Positions 51,989-62,044 are shown, counted from the first letter of the stretch. The stretch is 64,000 bases of DNA from Euwallacea fornicatus (GCF_040115645.1 NC_089555.1:3534001-3598000), one strand, 5' to 3'. Notes: a model not told the origin generated them from the sequence alone. Numbers and translations: made by a program.

Positions 51989-54900
51989 ATGAACCCCACG
52001 GAGAGTGACAGAACCCTTACAAGCGGTCTATCTAACGTTAGCGATAATATTGTGGATTTGTTCAACAAGGTGTATTTTCAGTTAGCAGCCCGCTCATCAG
52101 GCGTGGACGCGGATGAAAAACAAAAATGGTTTAGAAAAGTGCGAAAATCCATTCGCCAACAGGTACTTGCATTAAAACATAGTAAACAAAATGTAGGGTG
52201 TTATAGAAAAATGCTTACAAATTTAGGACACTTAAAACGCTTTCAATTTTTGTTTAAAAACTTGAATGTTTCCAGTCATGTAGGTGGGGGTGGGGTTAAA
52301 CGTTCTGATAGGCTTAGATGGGAAAATGGTCCTCTCGTCTTTCAGGGTCGCATAAGATCAGGTTTAATAATTAATTTAACTCACAAGAAACTAGGAGATT
52401 TCTTTACTGATGCTGTGCACCTATTTAAAAGAAGAATTTCTAATATTTTGAAGCAGTATCATTTGATTAAAGTAAATGCAAATTTTTGTGGGGAATATAT
52501 AATTAAACAAAAAGATTTGGAAAAAACTTCTTTTAAATATTTTAACACGCCAAACCACGTAATTGATAGTAGCGTGGATTTATTAGAATGGTTTCATGAT
52601 AATATAACTAAGCAAATAATGAATAAGATGGAAGATTTTCAGGAAAGGGATAGTGGGTGGGCTCTCTGTAAAATTATTAGCCTAGAATTAAATATTAATA
52701 AATACGAGTGTGGTAGCGGTTCATCTTACATTAAACTACCCGCGGAAATAACTGCCAAAAAAGCATGCATCAACGTAAAAAATAATGATGAAGCTTGTTT
52801 TTTTTGGAGTATTGTATCAGCTCTTTATCCGGCGAGTGTTAACTCCGATAGAATTTCATCATATCCTCATTATGAGTCAATATTACATACGAATGGTTTG
52901 GATAAGGAAGCTATGCCTCTGTCAAAAATCTCTAAATTTGAAAAACTTAATAACATTTCAATTAATGTTTATATGCTTGAACTAGAGAAATCAGGTTTTG
53001 TTACAACTCCAGTTAGATTGACAAGTAAAAAATTAGAGAATCATGTCAATTTACTGTTAATTCAAAATAAGTATTCGCGCAAAAAATCTGATTTTGAAGT
53101 AGACGGTGACGATTTGGAGGTGGGAACTGATATTAAATATCATTTTTGTTGGATTAAAGATCTGTCGAGACTTCTCGTTAAGCAGCTAACAAACCACAAA
53201 GGTAAAATTTATATTTGTGACAGATGTTTAAATTATTTTCCAAACAATGATAAGTTAATTCAGCATGGTACTTTATGTGAAAAGAAAAATACTTGTAAAA
53301 TATCTTTTCCTACTTACGATTATGTTCAGTTTCAAAATTATATTTTTAAACAAACTACTCCTTTCGTTGTTTATGCAGATTTCGAGTCGATACTAGAATC
53401 TGCTAATGTAAAAGGATGTTATCAGGAACATAAAGCTTTTAGTGTAGGATATTTCTTTAAATGTTCTTACGATGATTCTTTATCATTTTATAGAATGTAT
53501 CAAGGAATTGATTGTTTAGATTGGTTTTCTAAAGAATTAAAAGAACTTGCTAAAATAGTTTATAGTAAAATGAAATATATTGTTCCAATTATTGCAACAG
53601 ATAAATTTAACTCAGCTATGTCATGTCATATTTGTGAAAATGTTTTCAAAGAAGGTGACATTATAGTAAGAGACCATGATCATTTCACAGGAGTTATGAG
53701 AGGTTTGAGTCATGAAAACTGTAATTTGAGATATAAGAAGCAATTTGTTATACCTGTTTTCTTTCACTGCCTCACCGGCTATGATTCTCATTTTTTAATT
53801 AAAAAATTTGGTGTTACTGAAAAAATTTCATTGCTACCTCTTAACAAGGAAAAATATATTTCATTCACTATCTACAATTCTGAAACAAAACTGAAATTTC
53901 GATTTGTTGACTCATTGAGATTCTTAAATGCACCTCTTAGTGAACTAGTGGCGACATTAACAGCTGCAGACTTAAAAATCCTTAGAAATGAATTTAGTAC
54001 GATTAGTGACAAAACGTTCAGTTTACTAACTAGGAAAGGAGTTTTCTGCTATGACTATCTAGATAACATAAATAAACTGAAAGAAGTAGAGCTTCCCTCT
54101 AAAGAAAATTTTTTTAGTCAGCTTAATCAAGAAATGATTAGTGATGATGACTATAACCATGCACAAACTGTGTGGAAAGCTTTTAAAATTAAAAATTTAG
54201 GAGAGTACTCTGATTTGTACCTCAAAACAGATGTACTTTTACTAGCTGACATTTTCGAAAATTTCAGAACTAAATGCCGCGAAATTTATGGTCTCGACCC
54301 CAGCTGGTATTTTACATTACCAGGATATACCTGGGATTGCATGCTTAAATTCACATCATGCAAACTTAGACTTCTTAAAGATATCGACCAAATCATGTTT
54401 ATTGAAAATGGTCTAAGAGGAGGAATTTCTATGTGCTCAAATCGTTATTCTGAAGCTAACAATAAATTTATGAAAAACTATGACATCTCAAAACCATCTA
54501 AATATTTATTATACTTAGACGTTAATAATCTATATGGTTGGGCAATGTGTCAATACCTCCCATATGATAATTTTGAATGGATTGAAGATTTTACGAATTT
54601 TAATATTTGGGAAATCAGTGATACCTCAGAACTTGGATACATTTTAGAAGTTGATTTAGAGTATCCAAGTGATATTCATGATTTACATAAAGATTTACCT
54701 TTTTGTCCTGAGCACAAAGCACCTCCAGATTCAAAATTACCGAAACTTTTAACTACTCTTTCTTCTAAAATCAAATATGTAATTCATTACAGAAATTTGA
54801 AACAAGCCTTAGAGAATGGTTTAAAATTAGTAAAAATTTATCGAATTTTGAAATTTAATCAAGCCCCTTGGTTAAAACCATACATCGATTTAAACACAAA

Positions 54901-55759
54901 ATTAAGATCGCAGGCTAATTCTAACTTTGCTAAAAATTTATTCAAACTTATGAATAACGCTGTATTTGGGAAAACTATGGAGAACATTCGAAAACATAGG
55001 ATTGTGAAATTAGTTAATAATTGGGATCTACGTTATGGTGCAAAAAATCTTATATCTAACCCAAATTTCCACAGTGTTGTAAAATTCAGCGAACAACTGG
55101 TAGCTATTGAACTGAATAAAAGTAATTTGATTTTTAATAAACCTTTATATATTGGAATGTGCATACTAGACATTTCAAAACTTCTTATGTATGAGTTTCA
55201 TTATAGTTATATGATATATAAAGTACCAACAATCCAAAACCTGAAATTAATGTACATTGACACTGATAGTTTTATTTATGAAATTACATGTGAGGATGCT
55301 TATTCTCAAATTATCAAAATGGATCTAATGAAATTTGATACTAGTGACTACCCTAAGGATAATATACATGGAATTCCACAAACAAATAAAAAAGTTTTAG
55401 GTTTAATGAAAGATGAAGTTGCTGGACAAATAATTACGCATTTTGTAGGTTTAAGGTCTAAAATGTATTCATTCAAACTAGAGAATGATAAATGCGTCAA
55501 GAAGTTAAAAGGAATTAAATTTCAAGTTGTAAAAAATAATATAACGTTTGAAGATTACGTAAATTGCTTAAAATATGGTGAAGAAAAATTTATAACTCAA
55601 AACAACATTCGTTCTATAAAACATAATTTGTTTACTTGTAAGGAAACGAAACTAGCTCTTAACAAATATGATGATAAGCGGTTCTTACTAAGTTCTAGTC
55701 ATGACACTCTTCCATGGGGCCATTACAAAATACATAGTAAAAATAAAACAAATAAATAA
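51989..55759 (+). CDS. POLB: protein-primed family B DNA polymerase (complete)
   Basis: 1256 aa from the ATG at 51989. The long N-terminus has a KACINVKNNDEACFFWSI block (about 255), a Cys-His finger CDRCLNYFP..DKLIQHGTLC (about 409) and an HNH/endonuclease VII-like CHIC...RDHDHFTGVMRG..HENCN (about 545-575). Exonuclease motifs: YADFESIL (about 460), TGYDSHFLI (597) and YLKTDVLLLAD (744). Polymerase motifs: A LYLDVNNLYGWAM (842), B KLMNNAVFGKTMEN (987) and C YIDTDSFIYE (1089). This is the Polinton-type replicase, expected to start from a terminal protein at the TIR ends. It is complete and open. AATAAA overlaps its stop. Confidence 0.95.
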   Translation: MNPTESDRTLTSGLSNVSDNIVDLFNKVYFQLAARSSGVDADEKQKWFRKVRKSIRQQVLALKHSKQNVGCYRKMLTNLGHLKRFQFLFKNLNVSSHVGGGGVKRSDRLRWENGPLVFQGRIRSGLIINLTHKKLGDFFTDAVHLFKRRISNILKQYHLIKVNANFCGEYIIKQKDLEKTSFKYFNTPNHVIDSSVDLLEWFHDNITKQIMNKMEDFQERDSGWALCKIISLELNINKYECGSGSSYIKLPAEITAKKACINVKNNDEACFFWSIVSALYPASVNSDRISSYPHYESILHTNGLDKEAMPLSKISKFEKLNNISINVYMLELEKSGFVTTPVRLTSKKLENHVNLLLIQNKYSRKKSDFEVDGDDLEVGTDIKYHFCWIKDLSRLLVKQLTNHKGKIYICDRCLNYFPNNDKLIQHGTLCEKKNTCKISFPTYDYVQFQNYIFKQTTPFVVYADFESILESANVKGCYQEHKAFSVGYFFKCSYDDSLSFYRMYQGIDCLDWFSKELKELAKIVYSKMKYIVPIIATDKFNSAMSCHICENVFKEGDIIVRDHDHFTGVMRGLSHENCNLRYKKQFVIPVFFHCLTGYDSHFLIKKFGVTEKISLLPLNKEKYISFTIYNSETKLKFRFVDSLRFLNAPLSELVATLTAADLKILRNEFSTISDKTFSLLTRKGVFCYDYLDNINKLKEVELPSKENFFSQLNQEMISDDDYNHAQTVWKAFKIKNLGEYSDLYLKTDVLLLADIFENFRTKCREIYGLDPSWYFTLPGYTWDCMLKFTSCKLRLLKDIDQIMFIENGLRGGISMCSNRYSEANNKFMKNYDISKPSKYLLYLDVNNLYGWAMCQYLPYDNFEWIEDFTNFNIWEISDTSELGYILEVDLEYPSDIHDLHKDLPFCPEHKAPPDSKLPKLLTTLSSKIKYVIHYRNLKQALENGLKLVKIYRILKFNQAPWLKPYIDLNTKLRSQANSNFAKNLFKLMNNAVFGKTMENIRKHRIVKLVNNWDLRYGAKNLISNPNFHSVVKFSEQLVAIELNKSNLIFNKPLYIGMCILDISKLLMYEFHYSYMIYKVPTIQNLKLMYIDTDSFIYEITCEDAYSQIIKMDLMKFDTSDYPKDNIHGIPQTNKKVLGLMKDEVAGQIITHFVGLRSKMYSFKLENDKCVKKLKGIKFQVVKNNITFEDYVNCLKYGEEKFITQNNIRSIKHNLFTCKETKLALNKYDDKRFLLSSSHDTLPWGHYKIHSKNKTNK

Positions 55760-55784
55760 AAAATGTGAATGTGTTTTAATTTAT

Positions 55785-56249
55785 TTACCCTTCAACTTGT
55801 AGTAGTAGTATATAAAAAAGCGTGATAAAAGATTTCAAAGCTAAACAAGATACAACTGCTGCAATATACTTTATAAGAAAATTTTGTGTCTCATCTCCGT
55901 TACAATATACATCTTCTGTACTTGTACTATTTGAGTTGTCATTACACGCTGAAGTAGATGATGATGATGATGATGATGACTTCTCTACACTTTTCCAGGT
56001 ACTATCACCATATGTTCGATTTTTATAGATTATTCTAATTTTATAATCAGTAGCATTTTTAGGTAAATCTACTGATAATGCTGGGAAGTTTGTATCGGCC
56101 AAATTCATTTTCATCCATTCCGTAGGCCAAACGTCGTTGGTTTTGTTAAAACAAATATGCACACTTTCCGCCTGATATGGGTGATTTATGTAAAAAACAT
56201 TGTTGATTACAGCGGTCAACAAAATATAATTTGCTTGTAATAAACCCAT
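55785..56249 (-). CDS. small membrane glycoprotein-like protein at the right end
   Basis: 154 aa starting MGLLQANYILLTAVINNVFY, a signal-like hydrophobic start. The ectodomain-like middle has sequons at Asn35, 65, 77 and 107 and paired Cys, then an Ser-run (about 91-98, from a GAT/ATC repeat) and a C-terminal hydrophobic segment (about 124-150, FLIKYIAAVVSCLAL and on) with a very short tail. It looks like a type I membrane protein or surface glycoprotein of 15-17 kDa before glycosylation. Family unknown. It is read inward from the right TIR, 45 bp from its edge, and converges on PolB with 25 bp between stops. It is present once because the other copy is cut by the gap. Confidence 0.6.
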   Translation of the reverse strand: MGLLQANYILLTAVINNVFYINHPYQAESVHICFNKTNDVWPTEWMKMNLADTNFPALSVDLPKNATDYKIRIIYKNRTYGDSTWKSVEKSSSSSSSSTSACNDNSNSTSTEDVYCNGDETQNFLIKYIAAVVSCLALKSFITLFYILLLQVEG

Positions 56250-56322
56250 TTTTCAATAGCTACTCCACCTGCTTCACTTTGAAAAAAAAAAAAACGTAAT
56301 ACCCATTCTCATCTATGATTTG

Positions 56323-56330
56323 CTTATATA
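56323..56330 (-). promoter_or_regulatory. TATA-like box inside the right TIR
   Basis: Mirror of 28157-28164; reads toward the gene at 56249, whose ATG is about 74 bp downstream. Confidence 0.45.
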
Positions 56331-56613
56331 ATAATCATAGTGACCGCAAACACAACATGTCAGAACTCGATTTTTTTTACCCCACACAAACAACTCGATA
56401 ATTCCCACAGCTTACTGCCCCACAGCTTACTACCCAAGCAGCCGGCGCAGCAACAGTAGATAGGGGTCTTTTAGTAACACACACACACATATACCACATT
56501 AAACCGAATAAACAAACAGCCCGTTCTAGCCGACTCGGAATTCAAACCAATCTCTCAACCCAACGCTACCGGGTTCCAATCCTCCTCCTTCGGCACAACT
56601 TTTTTCATTTAAA

Positions 56614-56847
56614 CCTGAAGCAATAACGTTACCGTTAACGGGCATTAATTACCCAATTACGCTAACGTTATTGAACTACAACCCGCTTTGCCCCTGACGC
56701 AATAACCAGAACCCGCCCCCTGGCGCAATAACGTTACCGTTAACGGGTATTAATTACCCCACTCACGCTAACGCTATTGAACCCGCCCCTGGCGCAATAA
56801 CGTTACCGTTAACGGGTATTAATTACCCACTCACGCTAACGCTATTG
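56614..56847 (-). repeat. tandem 68-bp subterminal repeats in the right TIR
   Basis: Mirror of 27640-27873, with the same three units and CCGTTAACGG palindromes. Confidence 0.8.
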
Positions 56848-56874
56848 AGCCAGAACCCGCATTGCTCTACTACT

Positions 56875-56880
56875 CATAAA
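56875..56880. repeat. Polinton target-site duplication, right
   Basis: CATAAA, identical to 27607-27612. Confidence 0.9.
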
Positions 56881-56960
56881 AATAATATCTTTATAAAGAA
56901 ACTGTACAAGGTGCTTATTAAGCACAATTCAATAGTTTTCTTTAAAAAGTTTCGATTATA

Positions 56961-57584
56961 CAGGGTAAGTCGGGAGGATCGTGCCAAACTTCAGGAGCGT
57001 GTTGTACATGAAAAATAAATGTAAAAAAACTCAAATGTTGTTATCCGATTTTCATTTGTTTACAAGTTATAGCGTAAATAAAATTTTTTAACTTGGATTA
57101 TATTTACCATAAACGTACATTTCTTGGACATTGGATTGGTCGTCGTGGCCCTATTAGTTGGCCTGCAAGGTCTCCAGACCTCACACCACTAGACTATTGT
57201 TTGTGGGGTTGGTTTAAAACTGAAGTATACAGAGTAAAAGTGGACACTCAAGATGCATTGCAGCTGCAGCATTAGAAATGCTGCAGCTGCTATTAAAGAA
57301 AGACATGAAACAATCAGGAGCGCAACGAATGCTCTTCATAGACGAAGCCGAAAATGTTTAGAAGTTGATGGCAATATTTTTGAACATTTACTATGATATC
57401 CAAACGTTAATTTATGGAATTTCTTATGAAATTTATAATTTTTTAAAATTTTATGTTTTAATTTTATTTACGCTATAACTTGTAAACAAACGAAAATCGG
57501 ATAACAACATTTGAGTTTTTTTACATTTATTTTTCATGTACAACACGCTCCTGAAGTTTGGCACGATCCTCCCGACTCACCCTG
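56961..57584 (+). mobile_element. 624-bp mariner-derived MITE, copy 2
   Basis: Starts CAGGGTAAGTCGGGAGGATC after TA and ends CCTCCCGACTCACCCTG before TA. Same family and exact length as 18824-19447, opposite orientation. It contains the transposase scrap HWIGRRGPISWPARSPDL and LDYCLWGWFKTEVYR (57093-57275) and the GCAGCTGCAGCATT palindrome near 57258-57288. It is non-autonomous. Confidence 0.85.
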
Positions 57585-57595
57585 TAGATGTTGTC

Positions 57596-59984
57596 CAGGG
57601 TGTCCCATTTTCGTTACAATTGTGGGATATATCGGTTATTAGCAAAGATAGTGAGATGCGGTTTTCACGAGCCTGTGTCACTTTTTAGTGAACCTAATAA
57701 TGATATTGACAGAATTGATCAACTATCTTAGTTTATGCACTACAGGACGTTTTTGAAGTTATTGAATTTTGAGGATAGTTTGAATGTACATCAAGTTGTT
57801 GAAAATGAAAAAACATTGTCGGATAGAATTTTTTACGTGAAATCTAGTTGTGTACTCAGATTTTATTTATAATTCATAGTTTTCGAAATATGGGCCAAAT
57901 TTATGTTTTAGTAAATGAGGCACCCTGTATATTTTTACCTATTCTGCTCAATTCTTTAGTTATATTCTGTTATATATATTATATCTTTATTTTAATTCTG
58001 CTAATTTTTCCCATTTCAGAAATACAAAACTCGATGTGATCATTTCACTAATGTCACAAATTGACACTTTCTGAACGTGGACATTACGTATAGTGCTTCA
58101 TGATCAAGGGTCAGCCACAGTAAAAAAAAATAGAATACTTTACTTATGTATTCATATTTGTGGTTGTCAGAATTTAATAATAAAATTGCATTTGTATCAA
58201 CGTTGCATTTGTAGTTCTGTTAGCAAATATGAACGATAACCAGCAATTTGAAAACTATGGATCTTATGATATGCTCATAGTTTCAGCAATTTGTCAACAG
58301 TACTGCAATAAAGCACCTGAACTTTATTTTAACAGGTAAATATTAATTAACTTATATGTTAACCGCCATTTATATCTTTCCCTTATTTAAAATTAGGAAT
58401 CCAGAAAGGCGCCAACCAAATAAAATAATTTTTTCGAAATTACGGCAAAATTTAATAAATTTTGGACCTTTTAAGAAACCGAGAAAAATTTTACACAATA
58501 AAGAGAACGGAAATAGTGAAAAAATTAACATTTTGCGGAGTGTTAATTCCGAAGAAGTAACTACATGCAGGAAAATTGAATCGCAAATTGCAGTCTCAAA
58601 AACCAGAGAGGAAAAAACTTTACGTAAACATAAATTAAACTATACAAATGTATATTTGTTCAGAATCTGCATCTCTGAGATTGCGAAAAGCGAATTAGAT
58701 TCTGCCGATTTTTTAGAAAAAAATCAAAGTTGATTAAAATTTTTGTCTTCAAATTATATGGAGCTATGAATCTTATATATCTAGTGCTGGAATATTTAAT
58801 ATTCATAATAACAGCCGCTGGAAACGTGAGAATAATCATATTATGCTATCTCGATGGCGGTAAGGACAATTTGAATTCAGTGTGGCATGCTTTACACTGG
58901 GAACTAAGGTCAAATATTAAATCTTTGAAACAACTCTGATTGCAGCACGATATGCAGAAATATTACAAGGCATATTACCTGAGTTGTTAGAGGATACCCC
59001 ATTAACTCAACGAGATGGTACATTTTATCAGCGAAATGGAGCCTCGTCTCACAACTCAAAGCGCACAAAGGCGTTTCGAGATGAACACTTTCCCGAAAAA
59101 TGGATAAGGACCTGTGCTTTGGCTACCTGGATCACCTGATCTTTGAGTGCTACATTTCTTTTTATGGGGCTATTTAAAAAACAGAATTTATCGAAGACAG
59201 CATGAACGTACGGATGGTTTACGCGTTGCTACAGAGGAAATTTTCTAATACTTAGAAAGACACCCGGTAACAGTTTTAAAAGGCTTAAGCAGAATATCCA
59301 AACTATATGAAAATTGTTTAGACGTGAACGGGACTTAGTGTGAAAATTTGCTTTAATTTACATCGTTATGCAGTTAAAAAAACGGTAAATTTGATTTTGT
59401 TAGTAATATATTCATGTTCTAAAAATAAAATTATGTGTTGAGCTCTTTCATAATGGATACTGTCAATTAGATTTTAAATGTTAATATAATTATTGACAAT
59501 TATAATTGTCACTAATCATTTTGTTTTAAATGTGGCTGCCTCTAGTAACTACTCTAGCAGAAATTGCCAATTTGGGACGTTATTATTTGAAATAACCATA
59601 TCGAGTTTTGCATTTTTGGAATGGAGGAAATCTAGGGAATCAGAGTAGGTAGAAATATACAGGGTGTCCTCGTTAAAAAATTACAAGTTTGGCTCGAAAT
59701 GTATGAATTATAGATTAAATCCGAGTACGCCAGTGACTTTTAAGTGAAATCTCCAACCGATACCATTTTTACATTTTCAAGAAGTTGATGCATATTTAAA
59801 CTATAGGCAAAACACAATATTTTCAAAAACGCCCGGTAGTGCGTAAACTAAGATAGTCGCATCAATTCTGTCAACATTATCACTAGTTTCACTAAATGGT
59901 AATGAAAATTCGCCAAAAGCGCATCTCTTTATCTTCACTACCAACCGAGATATTCCACGATTACAGCGAAAATGGGACACTTCG
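57596..59984 (+). mobile_element. mariner-type element with inverted repeats of about 340 bp
   Basis: The left end CAGGGTGTCCCATTTTCG and the right end CGAAAATGGGACACTTCG are inverted copies. Pairing continues to the internal CACCCTGTATATTT at 57922 and ATATACAGGGTGTCC at 59656. TA precedes CAGGG of the next unit at 59985. The transposase relic inside reads rightward. Confidence 0.7.
58229..59335 (+). pseudogene. mariner-type (DUF4817) transposase relic with a probable intron
   Basis: ATG at 58229 (MNDNQQFENYGS). The N-terminal block YCNKAPELYFN continues, after a 61-bp GT...AG interval at 58336-58396, as PERRQPNKIIFSKLRQNLINF, the usual DUF4817 sequence. Later broken frames give LTQRDGTFYQRNGASSHNS (second-Asp block, mutated), FRDEHFPEKWI and a WGYLK-like FMGLFKK near 59165. 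Stops abound after 58731, so it is dead. Confidence 0.6.
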
Positions 59985-60444
59985 TACAGGGAGTCCAAAA
60001 TTTAGAGCCAAACTTTTCAAATTTGAGAGTAGTTTATTTTTATTATTTCAAATGTTATTGTGTCAAACAAAAACGAATATTTTTCCAACTAGACGTCTGT
60101 GACGATCCCTAACACGTCCAAAGTTATTCTCCAAAAACCATTCCGATAATAAATAAAACGGATAAAAAATTAAAAAGGCTTTGAAAAAGGAATTATTCAT
60201 AGAATTTATTTTCAAATTGCAATTCTTTTAAAATTATCACAAATCGAAAGTATGTGTTCAAAATGTCTTTCGTTCTTCTGAAGACACAAATTAAGACGAT
60301 TGTGAAAACGCCTTGCAACCCTTCCATGGCTTTAGCATTCCACAGAGATCGTTCACTATTTAGAGTGCAAATAAAAAAATACATTATATTGGGTTGTTCG
60401 ATAATTAATGTCGTTTTATTCTCATAGATGGCTTAATTTATATA
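59985..60444. other. mixed transposon debris, no intact gene
   Basis: It starts with CAGGGAGTCCAAAATTTAG, a mariner-type terminus without an identified partner. Leftward text at 60384-60193 contains a short transposase-like scrap (KAMEGLQGVF, EERKTF in neighbouring frames). Nothing else is supported. Confidence 0.35.
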
Positions 60445-62044
60445 CAGGGTGTTTCCTAACTACGTGTAAAAAATTTAAAGGCGTAATCCACGACTGATTT
60501 TGAGTCAAAAATGTCTAATAAACATATGTCCACAAATGCATTGTTTCCAAGATACAGGGTGTTAACTGAAAGACGTTGAAAAAGGTTTTAAAGGTTTCTA
60601 AAGGTTTGGTGGTATTTACTAACTTGTTTATTGTTAGTTTTTTTTGCTACTTCCACTACTATAAACAAGATAGTCAGTGTTATTTTGGTGTTTTACTCTC
60701 TAAAGTGAAAGAATTTAGTTCTGTGTCCCAAAAATCAGATTATACCTCAGTTTTGAAAATTTTTCAAATGCCTAATTACACTAATCAAGAATTAGCCAAT
60801 ATGGTTTTGGTTTACGGCCTTGCTGATGGTGAGTGTTTGGCAGTGAGGCGCATTTACATGGAAAGGTTTCCAAACCACCAAGCTCCCAACCACCAAACCT
60901 TTAAAAACCTCTTTCAACGTCTTTGTGATACAAAATCTCTTATGAAAACTCCAGGAGGAGGAAAGCCAATAACACGTCGAACATCAGAAGTGGAAGAAGA
61001 AATCTTAAGACGTATTGAAGAAAACCCCGGAACAAGTACTCGTAAAATAGCTGCCGTTTTAAATATTAGTCATAAAGTAATGTGGACTGTTTGAAAAGAG
61101 CAACAACTTTACCCGTACCACATACAAAGAGTACAAGCCTTGTTACTTCAAGATTATCCTTCACGTATTCAGTTTAGTCAATTGATCCTACAAAAAGTTG
61201 CATTAGATCCACAATTCCTTTCTCGTGTATTGTTCACAGATGAAGCGACGTTTTCCAGATGTGCAATTATCAACTTCGACAATAATCACATTTGGGCTGA
61301 TGAAAATCCTCATTCAATTGTGGACGAGCGGTTCCAACATCAATTTTCTCTAAATGTATGGGCCGGTACAGTTGGAGATTATTTGATTGGACCCTACTTT
61401 TTACCGCATCATCTTAATGGAGAAACATATTTAAATTTTTTGCAAAATACTTTATCAGTTTTACTGGAAGAAGTACCTATTGCACAGAGGCTTCAAATGT
61501 GGTTTGTGCATGACGGTGCGCGAGCACTTAAATGCAACTTTTCCAAATAAATGGATAGGCAGAGGTGTCCCAGAGCCTAATCAGTCGTGGCCGGCAAGGT
61601 CCTCGGATTGTAATCCTCTGGATTTCTACTTTTGGGGTGATCTGAAGAGACTTGTCTATGCTGTCCCAATGAACACTCTGGATCAACTTCAGGAACGTAT
61701 AATTACCGGATGTGAAACGATACGCAACACACCAGGAGTTTTCGAGAGAGTGAGACAATCATTAACAAGGAGGATGGAAGCGTGCATTATGAGTAATGGT
61801 GGTCATTTTCAGCAATTCTTATGATTAATCATTAAAGCATTCCCCAAAAAAATTGTCTTTTCTAAAATTCAAACACCCAAACTGAGGCATTTTGGAAATA
61901 AAATCTCTTTTTCTTGTCACACTTCAACACCCTGTATCTTGGAAACAAGGCATTTGCGGACATATGTTTATTAGACATTTTTGACACAAAATCAGTCGAG
62001 GATTACGCCTTTAAATTTTTTACACGTAGTTAGGAAACACCCCG
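60445..62044 (+). mobile_element. mariner-type transposon, 1600 bp, nearly complete
   Basis: The ends are CAGGGTGTTTCCTAACTACG and CGTAGTTAGGAAACACCCCG, flanked by TA. The inverted arms run about 120 bp and include the internal GATACAGGGTGTTAAC (60552) and its inverse ACACCCTGTATCTTGG (61928). Of the DNA transposons in the window it is the best preserved. Confidence 0.88.
60768..61824 (+). pseudogene. mariner-type (DUF4817) transposase, two lesions
   Basis: From the ATG at 60768: the DUF4817 domain MPNYTNQELANMVLVYGLAD, PGGGKPITRRTSEVEEE and the helix-turn-helix NPGTSTRKIAAVLNIS. Then an in-frame TGA at 61092. The same frame resumes with VLFTDEATFSR (first Asp), NHIWADENPH and YFLPHHLNGETYLNFL, then FVHDGARAL (second Asp). 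A frameshift at about 61510-61530 leads into FPNKWIGRGVPEPN, CNPLDFYFWGDLK (third Asp) and GGHFQQFL at the stop. Catalytic residues survive; only the two lesions block it. Confidence 0.85.

Larger units (their letters stand above)
41111..53746 (+). repeat. 12.64-kb duplicated block, copy 2
   Basis: Second copy of 28272-40908. The only difference I noticed is one fewer A in the run at about 42212-42217 (seven in copy 1 at 29374-29380). Confidence 0.95.
27613..56874. mobile_element. Polinton/Maverick (adintovirus-like) element
   Basis: It is bounded by 581-bp inverted repeats starting AG and ending CT, and by a 6-bp CATAAA duplication. It contains PolB, a retroviral-type integrase, packaging ATPase, adenain-like protease, capsid proteins and PLA2 protein, which define this class of self-replicating virus-like elements. 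The assembled 29,262 bp includes a 12.6-kb repeat across a 200-N gap. Removing it gives about 16.4 kb, within the normal size range. Most reading frames are open and both TIRs look near identical, so the insertion is young and might be functional or recently so. Confidence 0.95.
56294..56874 (-). repeat. right terminal inverted repeat, 581 bp
   Basis: Inverse of 27613-28193 with the same length. It starts with ACGTAATACCC and ends TGCTCTACTACT. The inner boundary on this side is an A-run (56282-56293), not shared with the left. Confidence 0.95.
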
